DNA of 64,000 bases from Streptomyces sp. NBRC 109706 (GTDB lineage Bacteria > Actinomycetota > Actinomycetes > Streptomycetales > Streptomycetaceae), in NCBI RefSeq assembly GCF_000974485.1, contig NZ_BBOM01000008.1, positions 186,001 through 250,000 of the forward strand. The letters are read 5' to 3'. The notes under the pieces are model-generated. The model was not told the origin of the DNA, did no database searches, and saw only the letters and a list, made by a program, of their open reading frames with translations. This document shows positions 58,679-64,000 of the stretch, piece by piece; the stretch's first letter is position 1, and every line of letters begins with the position of its first letter. The translations under genes and the position numbers were made by a program.

Positions 58679-60499
58679 TCAGGAGGAGTACACCCCGAAC
58701 TCGAAGAGCGAGTAGGCCCAGCCGGTGCCCCGTTCGGTGCCCAGCATCCGGACGTAGCGCCCGGAGGCGTCCACGTCCACGGTCTCGACCCCGCCGACGC
58801 CGGCGGTCTCGGCGTGGATCGTGCTCCAGTCCTGGCCGTTCTCCGAGACCTGGACCTCGTAGGCCCGGGCGAAGGAGGTCTCCCAGTGGAGCTGGACGGT
58901 GTCGATCGAGGTGGTGGAGCCCAGGTCGACGACCAGCCACTGCGGGTCCGCCCACTCGCTGGCCCAACGGGTGGTCGGGTCGCCGTCCGTGGCGTGCTCG
59001 GGGAGGTGCGGCGCGCCGTCCCCGTATTCCTGGAAGGTGGAGGCGGTGGTGGGGGCGCCCAGCGCGACGTTGGTGCCGTCGACCGGCGGGGCGACGACCC
59101 GCACCGAGGCGGTGTCGATGCCCAGGTGGCCCTGGCCGTCCCTGGCCGCCAGGTACACCTTCCACACGCCCGGACGGGTGGGCGCGGTGACGGTGAAGCT
59201 GCCGTCGCCGTTCGCGGAGAACTCGGCGGTCTCCAACGCGCCGCCCTCGTCGATGTACTTGCTGTTGAGCAGCACCTCGTAGTCGATCGCGTCGCCGTCC
59301 GGGTCGTTGACGGAGGCGCTCACGGTGAACTCGCCGCCGGCCGGGACGGAGGTGGCGTCGCCGTCGACCCCGAAGTCGGTGATCACCGGCGGGGTGTTGG
59401 AAGGCGCCTCGCCGCCGAACAGCTCGGAGACGGCGTAGTAGGACAGCCGCTTGTCGCCACCGGGCAGCAGGTTGAACCACACGCCGCCGAAGTCGTACTC
59501 CAGGCCGTAGTGGAAGAGCGTGGCGCCCAGGGCGACACCCTCGTGGTCCATCAGGCAGTCCCAGGCGGCCTGGTAGCCCTCGGCCTTGGCGACATCGGTG
59601 GGCTCCAGCGGAACGCCGTTGATGTCGTCGTCGACCTCCCACTCACCGGCGGGACCGCCCTCGGTGAGGATGTAGGGGCGGTCGTAGCCCTCGTCGATCC
59701 AGGTCTGCTGGATGTCGCAGACCGCGTCGTAGGAGTTGATCTGGAACAGGTCCAGGTCGGGCGAGTACGCGTCGTAGTACTCCCAGGCGCCGGTCCAGGC
59801 GTCGGTGGAGGTCACCGGGTGGTTGGAGTCCAGCGCCTTGATCTCCAGCGCGGCGATGTTGATGAACTCCGCGTAGGCGATCCGCTGGGCCTCCAGCTCC
59901 GCGCCCTCGTAGCAGTTCTGCAGGCCGAGCACGGACTCGTTGCCGACGCTCCACATCAGCACGGCGGGGTGGTCCTTGTAGGCGTCCACCCAGATGTTCA
60001 TGGCTTCGAGCTGTTCGCCCTTGTAGTCCCAGTCGTTGACGTAGTCCACACAGCCACCGCTGCCGGGACCACCGCCGGGCTGGAGCCAGAAGCCGGCGAT
60101 CACCCGGATGCCGTTGGCGGCGGCGGCGTCGAACAGCGGCTCGCTGCTCGCGTCGGTGCCCCAGGTACGGGTGGTGTTGACGCCCATGGAGGCCAGGTCC
60201 GGCATGTAGTTGGCGGCCTGGTCGGCCGGCGGGCCCCAGGTCAGACCCTCGACGGTGTAGGGCGCACCGTCCACGGTCAGTTCCCAGCTGCCGTTTCCGC
60301 CGGTCACCTCGACCACGCTGGCGGCGGTGAGGCCGACATCGGATCCGGCTTCCCCGGCGTCCGATGGGGAGGCGGTCGCGGTCTGGTTCGCCACCGTGAA
60401 GACACCGCCGAGCAGGGCCAGCACGGCACCGACGACCGCGACGGGCCGTCCTCGACGGGACCTTGACGTCCGCTTCGACGTCTCTTTCCTGTGCAGCAC
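58679..60499 (-). CDS. Secreted glycoside hydrolase with C-terminal F5/8 type C (CBM32-like) domain
   Basis: A 606-residue exported enzyme. Residues 1-44 are a signal peptide with a long basic start (KRTSRSRRGRP, VVGAVLALLGGVFTV). Residues 60-370 form a TIM barrel of clan GH-A type (GH2/GH5-like): acid/base Glu in MWSVGNESVLGLQN and nucleophile in YILTEGGPAGEW. An Ig/PKD-like domain (375-460, TPPVITDFGVDGDATSVPAG) and an F5/8 C domain (465-606, ATDGDPTTRWASEWADPQWL) follow. A LacI operator lies 65 bases upstream. It probably attacks a beta-glucan or similar plant or fungal glycan; the family is not assigned. Confidence 0.85.
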   Translation of the reverse strand: MLHRKETSKRTSRSRRGRPVAVVGAVLALLGGVFTVANQTATASPSDAGEAGSDVGLTAASVVEVTGGNGSWELTVDGAPYTVEGLTWGPPADQAANYMPDLASMGVNTTRTWGTDASSEPLFDAAAANGIRVIAGFWLQPGGGPGSGGCVDYVNDWDYKGEQLEAMNIWVDAYKDHPAVLMWSVGNESVLGLQNCYEGAELEAQRIAYAEFINIAALEIKALDSNHPVTSTDAWTGAWEYYDAYSPDLDLFQINSYDAVCDIQQTWIDEGYDRPYILTEGGPAGEWEVDDDINGVPLEPTDVAKAEGYQAAWDCLMDHEGVALGATLFHYGLEYDFGGVWFNLLPGGDKRLSYYAVSELFGGEAPSNTPPVITDFGVDGDATSVPAGGEFTVSASVNDPDGDAIDYEVLLNSKYIDEGGALETAEFSANGDGSFTVTAPTRPGVWKVYLAARDGQGHLGIDTASVRVVAPPVDGTNVALGAPTTASTFQEYGDGAPHLPEHATDGDPTTRWASEWADPQWLVVDLGSTTSIDTVQLHWETSFARAYEVQVSENGQDWSTIHAETAGVGGVETVDVDASGRYVRMLGTERGTGWAYSLFEFGVYSS

Positions 60500-60563
60500 A
60501 ACTTCTCCTTAGCGCGGGGGTGGCCGTGGCACTCGTCCGGGTGCGCGGAACGACCGAAAGGGA

Positions 60564-60579
60564 GGGAGAGCGCTCTCCC
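60564..60579. promoter_or_regulatory. GGGAGAGCGCTCTCCC operator (LacI site 3 of 4)
   Basis: A perfect 16-base palindrome, identical to the site at 52748, 65 bases before the glycoside hydrolase start. It places this gene under the same regulator as the DUF1996 protein. Confidence 0.85.
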
Positions 60580-60660
60580 GAAAGAGACTGGCCCCCGCGC
60601 CGAGGTGTGTCAACGCCCGTGCAAGGTTCCGGATCGAGAAGTCCCGACCTCGCCGACGGC

Positions 60661-61722
60661 TCAGGCGGACTGCCGCACGACCAGGGTCGGCTCGAAGATC
60701 ACCGAGGTCAGACGGCGGTCGGGCTGGTCCACCCGGTCCAGAAGGAGCCGCGTCATCTCGGCGGCCATCTCCTCGATCGGCTGCCGCACCGTGGTCAGCG
60801 CGGGACGGCTGGACACGGCGGCGCTGCTGTCGTCGAAGCCGACCACCGCCACGTCCCTCGGCACCCGGCGGCCGTGCTCGCGCAGCACGTGCAACGCCCC
60901 CTGGGCCATCAGGTCGTTGGCCGCGAACAGGCCGTCGATCCCCGGCTGCTCGGCCAGCAGCTTGGTCATCGCCTGCTCGCCGCTCTCCTGCGTAAAGTTG
61001 CCCTCCACGGTGGGGACATAGGGGTGCCCGTGACGGGCCATCGCATCCCGGAATCCGGCCAGTCGGTCCTGACTGGCCAACACGTCGAGGGGGCCGGTGA
61101 TGCTGGCGATGTGCTGACACCCCTTCGCCACCAGATGGTCGGCGGCCAGCCGCCCGCCGTCCCGGTGTGCGACGTCCACATAGCTGATCGGGATGGGCTT
61201 GGGGGGTCTGGCGAAGAGCACACAGGGCAGCCCGGCGCCGACCAGCAGCTCGGGCAGCGGGTCCTGGGCGTGGATGGAGACCAGCAACGCGCCGTCGGCG
61301 TGCCCCTGGCGCAGATAGCTGACCACCTGTCTCCTGGCGTCCGTCGAGTCCGCGAGCATCAGCACCGGGTGCATGCTCCGGCGGCGCAGGAAGCCGACCA
61401 CTCCGGTGGTGATCCGGCCGAAGAACGGGTCGGCCAACAGCTGGCCCCGGAACGGCGCTTCGGGGCCCTCGTCCGCCGGCTCGTCCTCGCCGGCGCCGGA
61501 GACCACCAGCGCCACCGAGCCGGCACGCTTGGTGACCAGCGAACGCGCGGCGCGGTTGGGGACATAGCCGGTGGTCGCGATCGCCTGGCGGACCACGTCC
61601 TGGATGCTGGGGTCGACGTTGCGAATGCCGTTGATCACGCGGGAGACCGTGGCCCGGGAGACGCCCGCCTCCCGAGCCACGTCCTCCAGCGTCGGGGACC
61701 CCTTGGCCGGACGATCGCTCAT
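60661..61722 (-). CDS. LacI-family transcriptional regulator
   Basis: A 353-residue repressor. The HTH is at residues 11-33 (TLEDVAREAGVSRATVSRVI, NGIRNVDPSI), and a periplasmic-binding-fold ligand domain follows (PISYVDVAHRDGGRLAADHL, GIDGLFAANDLMAQGALHVL, VAVVGFDDSSAAVSSRPALT). ATG 61720-61722 is chosen since the HTH begins ten residues later; upstream frame is not coding. The palindrome GAGAGCGCTCTC occurs 23-34 bases upstream and before three secreted-protein genes, so this protein is the likely regulon repressor, released by an oligosaccharide. Confidence 0.93.
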   Translation of the reverse strand: MSDRPAKGSPTLEDVAREAGVSRATVSRVINGIRNVDPSIQDVVRQAIATTGYVPNRAARSLVTKRAGSVALVVSGAGEDEPADEGPEAPFRGQLLADPFFGRITTGVVGFLRRRSMHPVLMLADSTDARRQVVSYLRQGHADGALLVSIHAQDPLPELLVGAGLPCVLFARPPKPIPISYVDVAHRDGGRLAADHLVAKGCQHIASITGPLDVLASQDRLAGFRDAMARHGHPYVPTVEGNFTQESGEQAMTKLLAEQPGIDGLFAANDLMAQGALHVLREHGRRVPRDVAVVGFDDSSAAVSSRPALTTVRQPIEEMAAEMTRLLLDRVDQPDRRLTSVIFEPTLVVRQSA

Positions 61723-61744
61723 GGTGGCCTTTATAACACACTCA

Positions 61745-61756
61745 GAGAGCGCTCTC
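61745..61756. promoter_or_regulatory. GAGAGCGCTCTC operator (LacI site 4 of 4)
   Basis: A perfect 12-base palindrome just upstream of the lacI-family ATG, next to a TTATAA -10-like element at 61732-61737. It implies autoregulation. Confidence 0.82.
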
Positions 61757-61789
61757 CCAGCGTTCTCCCGGCGCTCCCAAGGGGGGTGG

Positions 61790-61809
61790 GGCCGGCAGTT
61801 CCGCCGGCC
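61790..61809 (-). terminator. Hairpin between lysR and lacI genes
   Basis: GGCCGGC-AGTTCC-GCCGGCC is a perfect 7-bp stem, 17 bases past the stop of the LysR gene, and keeps that transcript out of the LacI gene. Confidence 0.7.
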
Positions 61810-61826
61810 GCCGGGACGGTGCCGCC

Positions 61827-62726
61827 TCAGGTGCGGTCGCCCGTCCTCGCGGCCCTGGTCAGCGCGCGGACGAAGGGGTCCGTCGGCGCCCCCGACGATG
61901 CCGCCCGCCGGCCGGTCGCGGCATACACGCTGCGCTGCGGGGGATCGACGAGCGGCCGGACCACCACATCGGGGCGGAGCGCAGGGACGAGCAGCCGGGG
62001 CGCCAGCATCACGCCGTGTCCCTCGGCGACAAACGCCTGCTTGCCGAGCCAGCCGCCGCACTCGATGTCGATGCGCGGGGCGAACCCCGCCCGGGCGCAG
62101 GCCATGGCGAGGGCGGAGGCGGCGCCCTCGTAGTCCTCCACCCAGGTCTCCTCGGCCAGTTCGGCGAGCGGCACGATCTCCCGGGCCGCCGCCGGATGGT
62201 CCCCGGGCAGGACACAGACGAGCGGATCGTCCAGCAGATGCGTCACGCCGAGGTCGGCGTGCGCGGGCAGCCCCGGCGGATAGCTCGTGACCACCGCGCA
62301 GTCCAGCTCACCGTCGAGGAGCCGGGGAAGCAGCCGGGGCGTGACATCCTCGCTGAACGTCACCCGCACCAGGGGCACTTCGGCGGTGAACGCGGTCAGC
62401 GCCCGGGGCAGGAGCGACGCCACCGCGCTGGGCACGGAGCCGATCCGCAGGCTGGAGACGGGCTGCTCGCGGGAGGCGCGGACATCGCGTTCCGCCTGGT
62501 CGACGCGCTGGAGGATCGCGGTGGCGTGCGCCAACAGGACCTCGCCCGCCGGGGTCAGCCGCACCCCACGGGCGTGCCGCCGCAGCAGCGGGCTGCCAAG
62601 CCGGCTCTCCAGCGAGGCGAGTTGCCGGGAGAGCGCGGACTGGGTGTAGCCGAGCACCCGCGCCGCGGCGGTGATCGAGCCTGTGCGGTGGACCTCCCGG
62701 AAGGAACGGAGGGCGGTGATCTCCAT
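61827..62726 (-). CDS. LysR-family transcriptional regulator
   Basis: A 299-residue regulator. The HTH is in residues 1-60 (FREVHRTGSITAAARVLGYT, QSALSRQLASLESRLGSPLL), with a type 2 periplasmic-binding effector domain behind it (LRIGSVPSAVASLLPRALTA, DCAVVTSYPPGLPAHADLGV). It is divergent from a RidA-family gene and a dehydrogenase. A 21-base dyad with a T-N11-A core lies in the 98-base gap, as expected for LysR control of the divergent pair. Confidence 0.94.
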   Translation of the reverse strand: MEITALRSFREVHRTGSITAAARVLGYTQSALSRQLASLESRLGSPLLRRHARGVRLTPAGEVLLAHATAILQRVDQAERDVRASREQPVSSLRIGSVPSAVASLLPRALTAFTAEVPLVRVTFSEDVTPRLLPRLLDGELDCAVVTSYPPGLPAHADLGVTHLLDDPLVCVLPGDHPAAAREIVPLAELAEETWVEDYEGAASALAMACARAGFAPRIDIECGGWLGKQAFVAEGHGVMLAPRLLVPALRPDVVVRPLVDPPQRSVYAATGRRAASSGAPTDPFVRALTRAARTGDRT

Positions 62727-62748
62727 GACCGCTCACCCTAGGCCCGTG

Positions 62749-62769
62749 GCCATGCGCCGTGCGCATGGC
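62749..62769. promoter_or_regulatory. GCCATGCGC-CGT-GCGCATGGC dyad, candidate LysR box
   Basis: Perfect 9-base arms around three bases. The inner part reads ATGCGCCGTGCGCAT, a T-N11-A LysR motif. It lies 23 bases from the lysR start and 55 from the RidA-family start. Confidence 0.75.
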
Positions 62770-62824
62770 TGCCCTGCGGGATATGCGCTGGTGTGATCGG
62801 TCGAGGGGTGCGGAGGATGGCGCC

Positions 62825-63238
62825 ATGAGGGAAACGAAGCTCACGCATATCGCCGCCCCGGCGGGCGTCGCCCCTGGTCGGGGCTATACCCAGGTGGTCA
62901 TCGGGACGGGGCGGCTGGTGGCGCTCTCCGGACAGGTCGCGCTGGACGAACGGGGCGAGGTGGTCGGCGTCGGCGATCCGGCGGCGCAGAGCCGGCAGGT
63001 GTTCGACAACCTGCGCCGCTGCCTGACGGCGGCCGGCGCCACGTTCGACGATGTCGTCAAACTCACCTACTACGTCACGGACATCGCCTTTCTGCCGGCC
63101 GTGCGCGCCGCACGCGACGCGCAGGTGGACGTCGAACGTCCGCCCGCCAGCACCGCCGTGCAGGTGGCCGCCCTGTTCGACCCCAGGCTGCTGCTTGAGG
63201 TGGAGGCGTTCGCGGTGCTCCCCGAGTCGGCGTCGTGA
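62825..63238 (+). CDS. RidA-family (YjgF/UK114) protein
   Basis: A 137-residue enamine/imine deaminase-like protein. The core has LVALSGQVALDERGEVVGVG, FDNLRRCLTAAGATFDDVVK and the carboxylate-binding Arg in ERPPASTAVQVAAL, followed by LLLEVEAFAVLP. A GGAGG site precedes the ATG by eight bases. The stop overlaps the start of the next dehydrogenase (GTGA). The LysR gene and dyad on the other side suggest inducible amino-acid or amine catabolism. Confidence 0.93.
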   Translation: MRETKLTHIAAPAGVAPGRGYTQVVIGTGRLVALSGQVALDERGEVVGVGDPAAQSRQVFDNLRRCLTAAGATFDDVVKLTYYVTDIAFLPAVRAARDAQVDVERPPASTAVQVAALFDPRLLLEVEAFAVLPESAS

Positions 63239-64000
63239 GGCTGGCGGTATGCGGCCTCGGCCGGCTGGGGGCGGCCCTCGCCGAGTCCCTGGCCGCCCAC
63301 GGCCATGACGTCACGGGTTGGAATCGGACGCCCCGTGAGCTGCCCGGGCTCGGCGCCGCCCGCACGGCGGCGGACGCGGCCCGCGAAGCGGAGGCCGTCG
63401 TCGTCGCCGTCTTCGACGGCGGGGCCGCGCGGTCCGTGCTCCTCGGCCCGGCGGGCGTCACGGCCGGCGCCGCGCCCGGCACCCTGGTGATCAATGTGAC
63501 CACCCTCGCCCCTGACGAGTCCCGTCGGTTGGCGCACGAGGTGCGCGGTGCGGGGCTGCGCTATCTGGAGGCGCCGGTGGCCGGCTCGGTGCCGGCGGTG
63601 CGGTCGGGCAGCCTGCGGGTGTTCGTCGGCGGCACGGCGGAGGACGCGCTGGCCGCCGAGCCGGTGCTGCTGCCCTGGTCGCACGCGGGCAGCCGGCGAC
63701 TCGTGGGTCCGGTGGGCGATGCGTCCGCGCTCAAGCTGGTCGCCAACCTCGCGCTCGGGATCGCGGCGAGCGGGCTGCATGACGCGGTCCGGCTCGGCGC
63801 CGGCCTCGGCCTGGCCCGCGAGGACGTGCTCGACGTTCTCCAGAAGGGCGCGTTCGGCCCGCTGGTGGCGGGCAAGCGTCGGCGGCTCTCCTCGGGCTCG
63901 GGTGCCTATGACGCGGCGGACTTCACGGTGGCCGCCCTGGCGAAGGACCTGGCCCTTGCGACGGCCGCCGTCGACGAACCGTTGGCCGGCGCGGTGGCGG
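63235..64000 (+). CDS. NAD(P)-dependent oxidoreductase, 6PGDH/3-hydroxyisobutyrate dehydrogenase type (3' end outside window)
   Basis: The first 255 codons are present. RLAVCGLGRLGAALAESLAA is the Rossmann motif (GLGRLG at residues 7-12). VINVTTLAPDESRRLAHEVR and LEAPVAGSVPAVRSGSLRVF are the beta-hydroxyacid dehydrogenase signatures. Lys in DASALKLVANLALGI is the catalytic residue. The second helical domain has begun (AREDVLDVLQKGAFGPLVAG). GTG 63235 overlaps the RidA stop. Related imine reductases share this fold, and a RidA partner would suit an imine substrate (inference). Confidence 0.92.
   Translation, partial: MRLAVCGLGRLGAALAESLAAHGHDVTGWNRTPRELPGLGAARTAADAAREAEAVVVAVFDGGAARSVLLGPAGVTAGAAPGTLVINVTTLAPDESRRLAHEVRGAGLRYLEAPVAGSVPAVRSGSLRVFVGGTAEDALAAEPVLLPWSHAGSRRLVGPVGDASALKLVANLALGIAASGLHDAVRLGAGLGLAREDVLDVLQKGAFGPLVAGKRRRLSSGSGAYDAADFTVAALAKDLALATAAVDEPLAGAVA

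Noticed and set aside
51156..62726. Secondary-metabolite cluster suggested by glycosyltransferase, methyltransferase and galE genes
   Set aside because: No polyketide synthase, NRPS, terpene or RiPP core gene is present, and the genes have separate promoters and terminators.

Overview
The window reads as a chromosomal stretch of a Streptomyces-like actinomycete. The codons are strongly GC-rich in third position, GTG starts are frequent, and overlapping ATGA/GTGA junctions are common. Several families are typical of streptomycetes: a DUF397/XRE-DUF5753/RsbW-like trio, a DUF574 methyltransferase, a kinase-like protein fused to a leucine-binding-type receptor, dodecin and many one-component regulators. 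No rRNA, CRISPR array, plasmid origin or intact transposon was seen. No GC or database figure was computed; every call rests on reading the sequence.

Positions 1-15323 hold two separately regulated carbohydrate-uptake loci of similar design. Locus A (1-4645, minus strand) is IclR regulator, FAD oxidoreductase, lipoprotein, permease, permease, with start/stop overlaps throughout and a perfect 17-base palindrome in front. Locus B has a minus-strand operon (lipoprotein, two permeases, a Tat-exported alpha/alpha-barrel lyase-like protein, IclR regulator) opposed by two plus-strand FAD oxidoreductases. Three copies of a TGCTATAA-type box occur there: two in the divergent promoter and one before the regulator. 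Both loci lack an ATPase subunit, so they probably use a shared one. Together they suggest oxidative breakdown of an imported glycan or glycoside.

Positions 15498-23257 form a redox/electrophile-response island: aldo/keto reductase, thioesterase, MFS exporter, HxlR regulator, TetR regulator, Old Yellow Enzyme, SDR and zinc-free quinone reductase. HxlR-type operator arms are shared between the aldo/keto reductase and hxlR promoters. Next come a CopB-type (CPH) copper ATPase (23647-25758) and a TetR-controlled membrane protein made of two fused copies of one ABC-2-like unit (26675-28843).

Positions 28969-31585 are a genomic scar. A Baeyer-Villiger monooxygenase has lost its first Rossmann motif where it abuts an opposite-strand lipoprotein. 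An SDR has an early stop and a deletion. The tail of a large serine recombinase runs into tRNA-Leu(GAG), which suggests the remains of an integrated element.

Positions 31690-51155 are mostly core and Streptomyces-specific genes: MocR regulator, a whiJ/abaA-like regulatory cluster, a cell-wall amidase with two binding domains, serine hydrolases, a small HTH protein with three GTCAACC/GGTTGAC operators, a sugar kinase, dodecin, glyA behind a ZTP riboswitch, an endonuclease V gene whose middle is replaced by a palindromic repeat, a class V aminotransferase, a pseudokinase-receptor fusion and a MerR regulator.

Positions 51156-62726 carry a lone macrolide-type glycosyltransferase and a LacI regulon for secreted glycan-active proteins (DUF1996 protein, Tat-exported beta-helix protein, glycoside hydrolase with an F5/8 C domain). 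Four GAGAGCGCTCTC operators tie it together. PrmC-like, HIT and galE genes lie inside this span. The window ends with a LysR/RidA divergent pair and the first 255 codons of a 6-phosphogluconate-dehydrogenase-type oxidoreductase.
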